Assembly (NCBI GenBank): GCA_900471525.1
Contig: UCEZ01000016.1
Coordinates: 4,503 to 49,937 of the forward strand
DNA: 45,435 nucleotides
Direction of reading: 5' to 3'
Source: Hyphomicrobiales bacterium
GTDB lineage: Bacteria; Pseudomonadota; Alphaproteobacteria; Rhizobiales; Rhizobiaceae
Below the pieces are notes generated by a model that saw nothing but the letters and a program-made list of their open reading frames with translations, did no database searches and was not told where the DNA came from. A program made the translations under genes and the position numbers. Below, piece after piece: positions 24,743-33,782 of this stretch. Position 1 is the first letter of the stretch. Each line of letters begins with the position of its first letter.

Positions 24743-25639
24743 TTACTGCAAGCGATTTGACGACGTCGCCCAACCGTAGGATTTGACGGCCCCGACAAAG
24801 GCGGAGACGGCGGGGGAGAAGCGCCGACCGGCGACCGTCACCAGACAAACATCGCGGGTGACTTCCGGATCGGTAACAGGGCGGACCTGCAGGCCCGGAA
24901 TGACGGCGCTGAATTCAGGAATGAAGCAGATGCCCAATCCGCCGGCGACGAGGTTCTGTATCCAGTCCTCACGTTCGCTGGAATAGGAAACCAGTGTCTT
25001 AACGCCCTGGGCATCGCAGAGATCCGACAGGTAGTCCCAATATTCGCAGTTGACCCTGCGCAGGTAGACTTCGCCGTCGATGGCTGAAATCGGAATGGCT
25101 TCATAACCGCCCAGGCGATGTCCCGCAGGGAAAGCGAGCATGAAACGCTCGCGAAAAAGCGGCGTTATGTCGAAGCGCTCGGGAAAGCGCTCCGCCGAAG
25201 ACATCAGCGCAACATCCAGTTCCCCGTTCTCGAGCAGATCGGAAAGCTTGGTCGGAATCCCTTCAATGAGCTGTAGCTGGATGCCCTTGTGACGCATGTT
25301 GAAATCGGTCAGCAAGCCAGTGAACCGGCGCGGCCCGATCGTGCACATGATGCCCACCTTCAGATGGGCGTCGTTGAGGCACAGGAACTTCGATGCTTCT
25401 GCGCGCACGCCGAGAAGTTCGTCCTGAACCTGCTGGAACCGGGGTCGCAGCAGGTTGCCCAGGTCCGTGATGTGCGTGAGGTTTCGTTCGCGCCGGAAAA
25501 GAAGTCCGCCGACCTCGTCTTCGAGCTGTTGAATGGCCCGGCTCAATGCTGGCTGCGTCACGTTGCAGTTTTGTGCAGCGCGCGTGAAATTGCGGGTTTC
25601 GCACACGGCCAGAAAATACCGGATATGATGAATATCCAT
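24743..25639 (-). CDS. LysR family transcriptional regulator
   Basis: A 298-residue regulator with the classic N-terminal winged helix (MDIHHIRYFLAVCETRNFTR, AAQNCNVTQPALSRAIQQLE) and a periplasmic-binding-like effector domain from residue 88. The HTH is close to that of OxyR-like and aromatic-degradation regulators, but the two OxyR redox Cys are not in a recognisable context. It is divergent from bdhA with a 178-base gap, so regulation of both the cupin-MFS side and the bdhA-patatin side is possible. ATG 25639 (GGGAG upstream) is used, giving the standard start; ATG 25651 adds four residues. Confidence 0.92.
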   Translation of the reverse strand: MDIHHIRYFLAVCETRNFTRAAQNCNVTQPALSRAIQQLEDEVGGLLFRRERNLTHITDLGNLLRPRFQQVQDELLGVRAEASKFLCLNDAHLKVGIMCTIGPRRFTGLLTDFNMRHKGIQLQLIEGIPTKLSDLLENGELDVALMSSAERFPERFDITPLFRERFMLAFPAGHRLGGYEAIPISAIDGEVYLRRVNCEYWDYLSDLCDAQGVKTLVSYSSEREDWIQNLVAGGLGICFIPEFSAVIPGLQVRPVTDPEVTRDVCLVTVAGRRFSPAVSAFVGAVKSYGWATSSNRLQ

Positions 25640-25817
25640 CGCTGCTCCCAAGGGACTTCAATTGATCATTGATGCAATCCTCATCGCCCGAGGCATCTTC
25701 ATCCAATGCCGTCGATTTATCAATTCCATACCGGACCGGCATTTCTAATGTGAACGATGCCCATCCATTGTGACAGCAAGACGCCGCGCGGCGTCACTGG
25801 TCGCAATGGAGAACAAA
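25640..25817. promoter_or_regulatory. LysR-bdhA divergent promoter region
   Basis: The gap between the divergent LysR and bdhA genes contains ATTGATCATTGATGCAAT (25661-25678), whose ATTG/CAAT ends and T-N11-A spacing resemble a LysR recognition site. No -10/-35 pair stands out. Confidence 0.35.
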
Positions 25818-26648
25818 ATGCTGAATGCTCTTGACGCAGACACTGAAGCGATGGTCGGCCGCAAACCTCTGGAGGGTCGCAGTGCCATTGTCACCGGCTC
25901 CACCAGCGGAATAGGTCTGGGCATTGCCCAGGCATTGGCCAAAGCCGGGGCCGCGGTCATGTTGAACGGGTTCGGCAACCCTGCCGAGATCGAGACACTG
26001 CGCGCCGCGCTTGCCGACGACAATGACGTCGACGTTGCCTATGATTGTGCCGACATGTCGCGACCGGATGCCATCCATATGATGGTCGAGCGTGCGACGG
26101 CCCGTTTCGGACAGATCGATATCGTCGTCAACAACGCCGGCATTCAGCACGTCGCCCCGATCGGCACATTCCCGGCGGAGAAGTGGGATGCGATCATGGC
26201 GATCAACCTGAGCTCTGCTTTCCACCTGGTGCAGGCGACATTCGACGCCATGTGCGCCCGCCGCTACGGCAGGATTGTCAATGTCGCCTCCGCCCATGGC
26301 CTGGTCGCGTCCCCCTTCAAGTCGGCCTATGTCGCGGCAAAGCACGGCATGGTCGGCCTCACCAAGACAATTGCTCTTGAGGGCGCTGAATTCGGCGTCA
26401 CCGCGAACGCGATTTGTCCGGGCTATGTCTGGACGCCCCTCGTCGAACACCAGATCGATGATCAGGCAAAGTCCCACAACATCGCCCGCGATGCCGTCAT
26501 TCGCGACGTCTTCCTGAAAAACCAACCGACCAAGCGCTTTGCAACCGTCGAGGAGATGGGCGCTCTCAGCGTGTTTCTATGCTCCGATCTGGCGGCGTCG
26601 ATTACAGGTACGGCGATCCCCGTCGACGGCGGCTGGACGGCACACTGA
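25818..26648 (+). CDS. bdhA: 3-hydroxybutyrate dehydrogenase (SDR)
   Basis: A 276-residue short-chain dehydrogenase that oxidises D-3-hydroxybutyrate to acetoacetate with NAD+, the last step of polyhydroxybutyrate breakdown. Motifs present: TGSTSGIG for the cofactor, NNAGIQHV, the catalytic Ser in NVASAHGLV, YVAAK (Tyr and Lys) and the C-terminal ITGTAIPVDGGWTAH typical of 3-HB dehydrogenases, together with GIQHVAPI and AICPGYVWTPLVE(H)Q. ATG 25818 is preferred because GGAGAACAAA sits immediately upstream; ATG 25806 would overlap that site. A patatin phospholipase gene follows after 36 bases, a pairing also seen in other rhizobia. Confidence 0.93.
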   Translation: MLNALDADTEAMVGRKPLEGRSAIVTGSTSGIGLGIAQALAKAGAAVMLNGFGNPAEIETLRAALADDNDVDVAYDCADMSRPDAIHMMVERATARFGQIDIVVNNAGIQHVAPIGTFPAEKWDAIMAINLSSAFHLVQATFDAMCARRYGRIVNVASAHGLVASPFKSAYVAAKHGMVGLTKTIALEGAEFGVTANAICPGYVWTPLVEHQIDDQAKSHNIARDAVIRDVFLKNQPTKRFATVEEMGALSVFLCSDLAASITGTAIPVDGGWTAH

Positions 26649-26684
26649 CCAAGCCGAACGCCGATCAATCCCCCGGAGGCTACA

Positions 26685-27758
26685 ATGAACAAGCACATGA
26701 AGACAGGCATTGGCATGCAGCCCGATCCCTCTCATTCCAAGCGCGAACCGCGGATGATCAATCTGGCCCTGCAGGGCGGCGGCGCGCACGGCGCGTTTAC
26801 GTGGGGTGTGCTCGATCGGCTGCTGGACGAACCCAACCTTTCGTTCGAAGGTATCGTTGCAACCAGCGCCGGAGCGATGAACGCGGCGGTGATGGCCTAC
26901 GGGCTCGCGGAAGGGGGACGAAGCGGTGCGCAGACGGCGCTTGCCAATTTCTGGCGGCGCGTCAGTCACGCTGCGGCCTCGGGACCGTTGCAACCGTCCC
27001 TGCTCGACCGCCTCACGGGGTCGAAGGCATTGGAGTTTTCCCCGGCATTCATGATGTTTGACATGGTCACGAGGCTGATGTCGCCTTATCAATTCAATCC
27101 GTTCAACTTCAATCCCCTGCGCCAGGTCCTCGAACAGTCGATCGACCTCGATGCAATCCGTATGGCGCGCTGTCCGGTCAAGCTCAATATCTGCGCCACG
27201 AACGTACGAACGGGCAAGGTGAAGGTATTCGGAAATGATGAACTCTCCGTCGATGCCGTCATGGCGTCCGCCTGTCTGCCATTCCTGTTCCAGGCCGTCG
27301 AGATCGACGGCGAGGCGTACTGGGATGGCGGCTACATGGGCAATCCTGCCATCTTCCCTTTGATCTACGGATGTGACACGCCGGATGTGCTCATCGTCCA
27401 TATCAATCCGATCGAACGTCCCGAGCTGCCGCGGACCGCCGGCGAAATACTCAACCGCATCAATGAGATCAGCTTCAACTCGTCGCTTCTGCGCGAGATG
27501 CGCGCGGTCGCCTTCGTGACGCAGCTGATAGACGGCCAGGCGTCACCACCGCAGAACCTCAAGCGGATATTCGTACACGGCATTTCCGATGACGACACAA
27601 TGAAGAACCTCAGCGTGTCGAGCAAACTCAACGCGGATTGGGGGGCACTGGTGGATCTGCGCGATCATGGCCGCTTGTGCGCCGACAACTGGCTGCTCGC
27701 CAACTATCAGGATATCGGAAAGCAATCCACGGTGGACATCCGCGAACGCTATCTCTGA
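26685..27758 (+). CDS. Patatin-like phospholipase
   Basis: A 357-residue Ser-Asp dyad hydrolase. Motifs in order: the oxyanion loop GGGAHGAF (residues 31-38), the nucleophile elbow GIVATSAGAMNA (Ser61) and the catalytic Asp in YWDGGYMGN (Asp214). The C-terminal part (SSLLREMRAVAFV, LDRIFVH-like LKRIFVHGIS, CADNWLLANY) fits the rhizobial patatins found next to bdhA. It should cleave acyl esters of membrane lipids or PHB-associated lipids; no signal peptide is seen. CCCGGAGGCTACA supports ATG 26685. It is co-oriented with bdhA (36-base gap), and a strong terminator follows at 27834. Confidence 0.92.
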   Translation: MNKHMKTGIGMQPDPSHSKREPRMINLALQGGGAHGAFTWGVLDRLLDEPNLSFEGIVATSAGAMNAAVMAYGLAEGGRSGAQTALANFWRRVSHAAASGPLQPSLLDRLTGSKALEFSPAFMMFDMVTRLMSPYQFNPFNFNPLRQVLEQSIDLDAIRMARCPVKLNICATNVRTGKVKVFGNDELSVDAVMASACLPFLFQAVEIDGEAYWDGGYMGNPAIFPLIYGCDTPDVLIVHINPIERPELPRTAGEILNRINEISFNSSLLREMRAVAFVTQLIDGQASPPQNLKRIFVHGISDDDTMKNLSVSSKLNADWGALVDLRDHGRLCADNWLLANYQDIGKQSTVDIRERYL

Positions 27759-27833
27759 CACGGAATCGTTACCCTCCGGTATCTGCGAAACACCGCACCC
27801 TCCCGACCTCCTCCCAGCGCAGATGCCAATCTC

Positions 27834-27862
27834 AAGCCCCCGTTTTTCAACGGGGGCTTTTT
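27834..27862 (+). terminator. Rho-independent terminator after the patatin gene
   Basis: AAGCCCCCGTT pairs perfectly with AACGGGGGCTT around a four-base TTTC loop, followed by TTTA. It closes the bdhA-patatin unit and separates it from the buf genes. Confidence 0.93.
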
Positions 27863-27947
27863 ATGGCCCGCGCATAGAGGTCGTGTATGGAATCCATGCC
27901 GAGACAGCATTTCAGCTCGTCCTGGTCTTCTGGGAAAATAAGTCCAG

Positions 27948-27968
27948 TCAAGCCGATGCGAGGCTTGA
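27948..27968. promoter_or_regulatory. Inverted repeat in the bufA leader
   Basis: TCAAGCC and GGCTTGA form perfect seven-base arms around GATGCGA, ending 24 bases before the bufA start. It could be an operator or a leader hairpin of the buf transcript. Confidence 0.35.
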
Positions 27969-27992
27969 TGCAACCGAAACTAGGAGATTCTC

Positions 27993-28262
27993 ATGAATGC
28001 CACCCGACTTCTCATTGGCTCCGCCATCGCTGCAGTAGCCTCAATGTCCGCGTCCGGCGCGTTCGCCGGCCCGGCTGCAAAACCCGATTTCTCGTTCGAG
28101 AAATGCTTCGGCGTCGTCAAGGCCGGGCTCAACGACTGCCAGACGGCCAGCCATTCCTGTGCCGGCACGTCCACAGCCGACAACCAGGGTGATTCCTGGA
28201 TCTACGTGCCCGCCGGTACCTGCGGCAAGATCTCGGGCGGCAGCAACGAACCGAAGGCTTAA
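27993..28262 (+). CDS. bufA: Bufferin-type metallophore precursor (DUF2282, BufA)
   Basis: An 89-residue exported peptide. A Sec signal ([20 protein letters not shown], cleavage near AFAG) is followed by a core with four Cys at 38, 49, 56 and 77 in [20 protein letters not shown] and GTCGKI, the DUF2282 pattern. In the described Caulobacter bufferins, an MNIO enzyme modifies such Cys residues to thiooxazole groups and the exported peptide then binds copper. The next genes encode exactly such an enzyme and its partner, which supports the assignment. AGGAGATTCTC precedes ATG 27993. First gene of a seven-gene co-directional unit. The metal bound here is inferred, not shown. Confidence 0.9.
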   Translation: MNATRLLIGSAIAAVASMSASGAFAGPAAKPDFSFEKCFGVVKAGLNDCQTASHSCAGTSTADNQGDSWIYVPAGTCGKISGGSNEPKA

Positions 28263-28303
28263 CCTCACCAGCCCTCAATCAAACTCAAGAAATGGAGCGA
28301 CCA

Positions 28304-29332
28304 ATGTCCAAGATTTTCCCGAGCAATCCGGTGCCCCACGCCGCGGGCATTGGTCTTCGCTCTCAACACATCACCGAGATGCTGTCCCGCCGCCCGTCTG
28401 CGGGATGGCTCGAAGTTCACGCGGAAAACTACATGGGCCATTCCGCGGCCGTCGACGCGCTTGAAACGCTGCGCGAGATTTATCCGCTTTCCGTCCATGG
28501 CGTTGGCCTTTCGCTTGGCAGTGCGTCGGGACTTGATCGGGATCATCTGGAGCGCCTTCGCCAGGTTTGCATGCGCTTCCAGCCAAGCCTGGTTTCCGAA
28601 CATCTCGCCTGGAGCGTCGTCGATGGTGCTTACCTTAACGACCTTCTGCCGCTGCGATATGATGAGCGGGCGCTGGCGATTGTCGCAGCGAACGTCCGTC
28701 GGCTGCAGGATGTCCTGCAGCGCCGCGTTTTCATCGAGAATCTCTCGGCCTACGTCGCTTTCGAAAACTCCACGATGGACGAGGCCGAGTTTCTTGCAGA
28801 ACTTGTCGACTTGACCGATTGCGGCCTGCTCCTAGACGTCAACAACGTCTATGTCTCTGCCTGCAATCTCGGTTTCGACGCCAAGGCTTTCATCGACCAG
28901 TTACCGTCCTATGCTGTTGGTGAGATCCATCTTGCCGGCCATGCCGTCAACGAAGTCGAAGGGGACGTGGTCCTCATCGATGATCACGGCTCGCGCGTGC
29001 CGCCCGCTGTCTGGTCGCTCTATGCTTACACGCTGCGGAAAATCGGTCCACGTCCGACTCTGATCGAATGGGACACCGATGTGCCGGTGCTCGATGTTCT
29101 GCTCGGCGAGGCGATGTGGGCGGACATGCTGGCCCAGTCGCTCTCTTTCGAGAGCCGGCCCGGCCCCCTAAATGCTCCGGCGCAGCCAGCCCGGTTCGAG
29201 AGCATGACTATCTTGCCGGTCGCGGATGACCGAACCAAGGGCCCCATGCCCGCTCTCGCAGCACTCGCGATGATCACCCCGTCTGTCTTCGCCAATCATC
29301 CGGTTGCGAGGAGGGCAAGCCATGCTCTCTGA
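28304..29332 (+). CDS. bufB: MNIO-family enzyme (DUF692), BufB
   Basis: A 342-residue multinuclear non-heme iron-dependent oxidative enzyme of the MbnB/DUF692 family, a TIM barrel that modifies Cys of ribosomal peptides. Metal-ligand motifs are visible: WLEVHAENYMG, LSVHGVGLSLG, SEHLAW, FIENLSAYV, LLLDVNNVYVS, EIHLAGHA and IEWDTDVP. The C-terminal 50 residues are extra and Ala/Pro-rich. The gene lies 41 bases after the Cys-containing precursor and overlaps bufC by 11 bases. ATG 28304 has GGAGCGACCA upstream; an in-frame ATG at 28292 is less likely. The expected substrate is the BufA core peptide. Confidence 0.93.
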   Translation: MSKIFPSNPVPHAAGIGLRSQHITEMLSRRPSAGWLEVHAENYMGHSAAVDALETLREIYPLSVHGVGLSLGSASGLDRDHLERLRQVCMRFQPSLVSEHLAWSVVDGAYLNDLLPLRYDERALAIVAANVRRLQDVLQRRVFIENLSAYVAFENSTMDEAEFLAELVDLTDCGLLLDVNNVYVSACNLGFDAKAFIDQLPSYAVGEIHLAGHAVNEVEGDVVLIDDHGSRVPPAVWSLYAYTLRKIGPRPTLIEWDTDVPVLDVLLGEAMWADMLAQSLSFESRPGPLNAPAQPARFESMTILPVADDRTKGPMPALAALAMITPSVFANHPVARRASHAL

Positions 29333-30104
29333 CCAAGCCCTGCAATGTGCGATCGCGCATTCGATCTGGCACCGTGATGGGCCGGATCTCGCACCCTTCC
29401 TGCGGAAGGGATCGTTCGACCCGATGCGGCGTTTCAATATCTACCGCAACAATACGTTCAGCTCCCTGACGGCGACGTTGGTTGCTGTTTTTCCGGTTAC
29501 ACTCCAGTTGCTCGGCGAAAGCTACTTCCGCCATGCCGCGAGCCTGTTTATCAGGAGCAATCCGCCGGAGGAAGCGCGGCTTGTTCGGTACGGTGGCAAT
29601 TTCGCAAGGTTCCTCGCGCGGCTCGACGACCTCAGCGAGATGCCATTCATCGCCGATACCGCGCGCCTTGAGTGGCTGATCGCCGAGGCCCTCGACGCGC
29701 CCGTGCTTCCCGCTTGCGGGCTGGAGCAACTCGACGATGGCGTCGACGGGACCCTGCCGGAACTTCGGTTGCAGCCCTCTCTTCGCCTTATGCTTTCCCG
29801 ATGGCCGGCACTCAGGATCTGGTCGGCACATCAGGCCGGTGGCGACCTCGAAACACTCGCGGCCATCAGGCGTGAGCCCGAACGCATCGTTCTCTGGCGC
29901 AACAAGGACAATGTTCGCTTCCTGCTCCTCGACGCCCCGCACTTTTCGCTTTTCCACAGCCTGAAGCAGCGGATGGATCTGGAATCAGCAATCGGCCGTT
30001 CGCTGGGCCGTGGGCCCGGGTTCGACATTGCCGCAGCACTTGGCGCGCTCTTTGCCGATGGCCTGATCGTCAGCATTCGCCATCTTGCCCCCAAAGCCAA
30101 TTGA
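29322..30104 (+). CDS. bufC: BufC/HvfC partner protein (DUF2063)
   Basis: A 260-residue protein with the N-terminal DUF2063 helical domain (FNIYRNNTFSSLTATLVAVF, PVTLQLLGESYFRHAASLFI) and a C-terminal region (LRIWSAHQAGGDLETLAAIR) shared with DUF2063 partners of DUF692 enzymes. In bufferin, TglI/TglH-like and Hvf systems this protein presents the precursor peptide to the MNIO enzyme. The start at 29322 (GGAGGGCAAGCC) overlaps the bufB stop by 11 bases, indicating translational coupling. The doxX gene follows after 13 bases. Confidence 0.92.
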   Translation: MLSDQALQCAIAHSIWHRDGPDLAPFLRKGSFDPMRRFNIYRNNTFSSLTATLVAVFPVTLQLLGESYFRHAASLFIRSNPPEEARLVRYGGNFARFLARLDDLSEMPFIADTARLEWLIAEALDAPVLPACGLEQLDDGVDGTLPELRLQPSLRLMLSRWPALRIWSAHQAGGDLETLAAIRREPERIVLWRNKDNVRFLLLDAPHFSLFHSLKQRMDLESAIGRSLGRGPGFDIAAALGALFADGLIVSIRHLAPKAN

Positions 30105-30117
30105 ACAGGAGGAAATC

Positions 30118-30594
30118 ATGACCATGGTGAACCCCGCATCCATGCCTCAACGAGGCGGCCGCCTTGCCGGCCTCTATTCGACCGCGATGCATCGCCTCGA
30201 CGCTCTGCCGCTGTCGCTGGTGCAACTCGTGTCGCGACTGGCCGTTGCCCACGTGTTCTGGCAATCCTCGCATAGCAAGCTTGCCTCCTGGCCGGTGACC
30301 ATCCAGCTCTTCACATACGAGTATAATCTACCGATCATCGACCCGGGCGTTGCGGCGGTCATGGCAACTGCCGCCGAGTTGAGCGGCGCGGTCCTGGTGT
30401 TCCTCGGCCTGTTCTCACGGCTGAGCGCCCTGATGCTGCTTGGCGTCGTGGCAACGATCCAGATCTTCGTCTATCCGGATCACTGGGGCGAACATCTGAC
30501 CTGGGCCGCACCGCTTCTCTTGATCCTCGCCCGCGGCGGCGGCGTGTTTTCGCTGGACCACCTCGCCGCCCGCGTCATTCGCAGGGAGCGATAG
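30118..30594 (+). CDS. DoxX family membrane protein
   Basis: A 158-residue inner-membrane protein with four hydrophobic helices (VQLVSRLAVAHVFWQ, VMATAAELSGAVLVFLGLF, ALMLLGVVATIQIFVY, WAAPLLLILARGGGVFSLD), the DoxX pattern. DoxX proteins are found as the fourth gene (HvfD-like) of many buf/hvf clusters and are thought to take part in respiratory-chain-linked redox steps. AGGAGGAAATC before ATG 30118 is ideal. It is 13 bases after bufC and 4 bases before the NADH dehydrogenase gene, so it belongs to the same transcript. Confidence 0.92.
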   Translation: MTMVNPASMPQRGGRLAGLYSTAMHRLDALPLSLVQLVSRLAVAHVFWQSSHSKLASWPVTIQLFTYEYNLPIIDPGVAAVMATAAELSGAVLVFLGLFSRLSALMLLGVVATIQIFVYPDHWGEHLTWAAPLLLILARGGGVFSLDHLAARVIRRER

Positions 30595-30598
30595 CTCC

Positions 30599-31921
30599 AT
30601 GCGGTACTTTGCGGACGAAATACCCGGCGGCGGTCCCCTCCCCAAACCGCAAAGCGCAAGTATTGCGGAAGGCCACCGCCCGCGGGTTGTGATCGTTGGG
30701 GCAGGTTTCGGAGGGTTGAATGCGGCGATGAACCTGCGCCAGGCCGATGTCGATGTCACCGTCATCGACCGCCGCAACTATCATCTCTTTCAACCGCTGT
30801 TGTATCAGGTTGCGACAGCCGGGCTTTCTCCCGCGCAGGTCGCCACGCCCATCCGCCGCATTCTTTCACGCCAGGCAAACGCGACGGTGTTGATGGAACG
30901 GGTGGAGGGCATCGACACGAAGGCGCAGACCGTCGAGACGTCCAATCGCCGAATCCATTATGATTACCTGGTCATAGCCACGGGCGCGCGACATGCCTAT
31001 TTCGGAAACGACGCGTGGGCTGACGCAGCCCCCGGCCTCAAGACCATCGCCGACGCAACCGAAATCCGCGCACGCATCCTGTCGGCATTCGAACGGGCGG
31101 AGGTCGCCGAGGACGAAAAAATCCGAGGGGCCCTGCTCACCTTTGTCATCGTCGGTGGTGGCCCGACGGGCGTGGAGCTTGCCGGTGCGATTGCAGAGCT
31201 TGCCCGCAAAGTCATTGTCCGAGATTTCCGACGGATCGATTCCTCCTCCGCACGGGTCCTGCTGATCGAAGCGGGGGAGCGGGTTCTGCCGACCATGCCG
31301 CCATGCCTCTCAGAGAAGGCGAAGCGGCAGTTGGAGGGACTCGGGGTCGAAGTCCTGCTGCGGACGCCGGTCACCCAGTGCGACGAAGCGGGTGTTGGCC
31401 TGGCCGATGGCAGCGCGATAGAGTCCGCGTGCGTTCTGTGGGCTGCAGGTGTGATGGCGTCGAAAGCCGCCAAATGGCTGGGTGTTCCCGCCGATCGCGC
31501 CGGGCGTGCAATGGTTGACGAAAAGCTCAATCCACCGGGGCATGAGACCATCTTCGTGATCGGCGATACGGCCGCGGCAGTGGGCGAAGATGGCAAACAG
31601 GTGCCGGGCGTCGCTCCGGCGGCCAAACAGATGGGCCAATATGCTGCCGGCGCGATCCTTGCCCGTATCGCCAATCGCCCCGTCGAGCCGTTCCGCTATC
31701 GCAACTTCGGTAATTTGGCGACCATCGGGCGCAAGGCGGCGGTTGCCGATTTCGGCCGCGTCCGGTTATCGGGTTTTCCGGCATGGCTGGTTTGGGGATT
31801 GGCCCACCTCTGGTTCCTCGTCGGCTTCCGCAACCGAGTGGCGGTCTTCCTGGATTGGGCTTTCGCCTATCTCCGCTACGATCGCAGCGCCCGTCTCATC
31901 ACAGACCGCCATGATCGCTGA
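30599..31921 (+). CDS. Type II NADH dehydrogenase (NDH-2-like)
   Basis: A 440-residue FAD-dependent pyridine nucleotide oxidoreductase. FAD motif VVIVGAGFGGLNAA (about residues 30-43), YLVIATGARH, NAD(P) motif FVIVGGGPTGVELAG and a second FAD motif IFVIGDTAA are in the normal NDH-2 order. The C-terminal amphipathic helices (FPAWLVWGLAHLWFLVGF, RVAVFLDWAFAYL) would anchor it to the inner face of the membrane. It moves electrons from NADH to quinone without pumping protons. It starts four bases after doxX and overlaps the cyclase gene by 11 bases. As part of the buf unit it may supply electrons to the DoxX/MNIO step; that link is inference. Confidence 0.93.
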   Translation: MRYFADEIPGGGPLPKPQSASIAEGHRPRVVIVGAGFGGLNAAMNLRQADVDVTVIDRRNYHLFQPLLYQVATAGLSPAQVATPIRRILSRQANATVLMERVEGIDTKAQTVETSNRRIHYDYLVIATGARHAYFGNDAWADAAPGLKTIADATEIRARILSAFERAEVAEDEKIRGALLTFVIVGGGPTGVELAGAIAELARKVIVRDFRRIDSSSARVLLIEAGERVLPTMPPCLSEKAKRQLEGLGVEVLLRTPVTQCDEAGVGLADGSAIESACVLWAAGVMASKAAKWLGVPADRAGRAMVDEKLNPPGHETIFVIGDTAAAVGEDGKQVPGVAPAAKQMGQYAAGAILARIANRPVEPFRYRNFGNLATIGRKAAVADFGRVRLSGFPAWLVWGLAHLWFLVGFRNRVAVFLDWAFAYLRYDRSARLITDRHDR

Positions 31922-33767
31922 CCTCCTCCCGAGGGTGAAGATGGGCCGCGCCGTGACGGCGCTGCTGCTGCTTGCCGTGCTCTCCACCGCGGCGCTCGTC
32001 CATTTCATATGGCATCGCACCGCATCCGAAAACGTCGAGACGGTGGTTGCCAGCCTCGACGCACAGAGCGCGGGTGCCGTGCGCAACGAACTCGCCGCGA
32101 ACCTCGCACTGGTGTCCAGCACCGCGGAGATCGTGCGGTCGATCTTCTTCCAGGGCGCGATCAAGGCAAACGACGAGGTGAAGCGCGAATTTCTGTTTCT
32201 GTCGCTGCTGCGAGAGCAGCCCGCCATTGCATGGATCGGCTTCGGCTTTCCCGATGGCCGATTTTTCGGGGCGCATGCTGCACCCGACGACCGCATAGAG
32301 ATGGTGGAAATTGGCAAGGCAATACCGGGGGAGCCCCGTCCCTTGCGGCGCGATCTCTATAAGCCGATCCCCGGCGACATTTTCTTCGAGAGCCGATTGA
32401 AGACCGAGAGCGTCTATGTTGCAGAAGGGTCGCCCTGGTATCGTCTTGGCAAGGAGAACGCAGGGCCGGCGTGGAGCGTGGCGAACATCCTCCCCAACGG
32501 TTTCGAGCCTGCGATCGTCGTCTCGAAACGGGTCGAGGTGTTCGGGCATTTCGAAGGTGTCGTCATGGTAGCTGTCAGCCTGCATCGCTTGTCAACGACA
32601 TTGCAGGCACTCGAAATTCCGGAAGGTAGCAAGGTCTTCGTTCTCGCCGGAGAGGACTCGGTCCTGGCCACGTCCGAGCCATCCGATGGCATCATGGCAG
32701 CGCATCTCGCGGATTTTCCAGGAGCGGATGCTCTGGCGTCAGCCGTTGCCGTAGCCCAGAAGCAGAATAAGGACGGTGTTTTCCGGACGCTGGTCGACAG
32801 CAAGTCCCTCGGTCCCATCTTCGTGTCATCCAGCAAGCTCTCGTTCGAGGACTGGCGGCTTGTAACCGCGATCCCACGTTCGACGTTTGCTGGAGACATC
32901 GACAGCAACACGCAGCGCGTGTTGTTCATCATCGCCGGGATTGCGTTTCTCGCTTCCGCGACGGCCGTCCTCTTCGCAAAGGTCCTGTTCGCGCGCCCGC
33001 TTTCGCAACTCGCAAGGCAGTTGAGCCTCATCGAGCGGTTCGAACTCGACGATGTGCGCCACCATCCAACGCTGCTGGCCGAACTGAACGACTTCTCCTA
33101 CGCGCTGAAGCGCATGTCCACCGGGCTGTCTGCCTTCGGGCGATTCATGCCGATTGAAGTCGTGCGCCCGCTGGTTGAGGGCAGTATAGAGCCTAAACCG
33201 GGCGGTAAGCTCACAGAAATCACCGTTCTGTTCGCCGACCTGCCGGGGTTTACCGAGCTCACCGAACGGCTTGGGCCAGATGTCGAGCCGTTGCTCACCC
33301 GGTTCCTCACCTTGTCGATCGCTGCAATCCATGCCGAAGGCGGTACCGTCGACAAGTTCATCGGCGACGCGGTGATGGCGTTCTGGAACGCTCCGAACGA
33401 CCAGCCAGACCACGCCCTGCGCGCTTGCCATGCCGCTGCCGCGATCCGCGAGGCCTTGCATGCCTTGCCTCCATTAGCGCCGCATCACGATGCAGTGCGC
33501 GTCCGCATCGGTATCAACAGCGGTGTGGCGCTGGTCGGCAACATCGGCTCTGCGGAAAGGTTAAGTTACACCGCGATTGGTGATGTGGTGAATCTGGCGA
33601 GCCGGCTTGTTGGCGTGGCGAAGGAGAACGATGTGGAGATCGTTCTGAGCGATAGGACGCTGGCGAAGACGAAGGGAGAACTGCGGGCGCGGGCGCTCGG
33701 ATCAGCGACGATCCGGGGTAAGTCCTTGCCCGTAGCGGTTTACACAATCGAGCCGCTGATATCTTGA
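31911..33767 (+). CDS. Membrane adenylate cyclase (class III) with extracytoplasmic sensor region
   Basis: A 618-residue protein. A membrane helix at residues 13-34 (AVTALLLLAVLSTAALVHF) and a second near 325-350 (VLFIIAGIAFLASATAVLF) enclose a periplasmic region of about 290 residues that reads like a Cache-type sensor. A HAMP-like segment follows, then the cyclase domain: metal Asp443 (VLFADLPGF) and Asp486 (FIGDAVMAF), Lys482, substrate Asp in YTAIGDVVNLASRL, and transition-state Asn561 and Arg565. All catalytic positions are intact, so cAMP synthesis is expected. ATG 31911 lies within the end of the NADH dehydrogenase gene (11-base overlap), and DUF3307 follows after 15 bases, so it is firmly inside the buf operon. 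The signal sensed may be periplasmic metal or redox state. Confidence 0.93.
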   Translation: MIADLLPRVKMGRAVTALLLLAVLSTAALVHFIWHRTASENVETVVASLDAQSAGAVRNELAANLALVSSTAEIVRSIFFQGAIKANDEVKREFLFLSLLREQPAIAWIGFGFPDGRFFGAHAAPDDRIEMVEIGKAIPGEPRPLRRDLYKPIPGDIFFESRLKTESVYVAEGSPWYRLGKENAGPAWSVANILPNGFEPAIVVSKRVEVFGHFEGVVMVAVSLHRLSTTLQALEIPEGSKVFVLAGEDSVLATSEPSDGIMAAHLADFPGADALASAVAVAQKQNKDGVFRTLVDSKSLGPIFVSSSKLSFEDWRLVTAIPRSTFAGDIDSNTQRVLFIIAGIAFLASATAVLFAKVLFARPLSQLARQLSLIERFELDDVRHHPTLLAELNDFSYALKRMSTGLSAFGRFMPIEVVRPLVEGSIEPKPGGKLTEITVLFADLPGFTELTERLGPDVEPLLTRFLTLSIAAIHAEGGTVDKFIGDAVMAFWNAPNDQPDHALRACHAAAAIREALHALPPLAPHHDAVRVRIGINSGVALVGNIGSAERLSYTAIGDVVNLASRLVGVAKENDVEIVLSDRTLAKTKGELRARALGSATIRGKSLPVAVYTIEPLIS

Positions 33768-33782
33768 GTGAGGAGGAGAGCG

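Noticed and set aside
31590..31910. In-frame upstream extension of the membrane cyclase to GTG/ATG codons before 31911
   Set aside because: It would overlap the NADH dehydrogenase gene by 330 bases, and the added residues are Arg/Pro-rich with no domain; ATG 31911 leads straight into the membrane helix.
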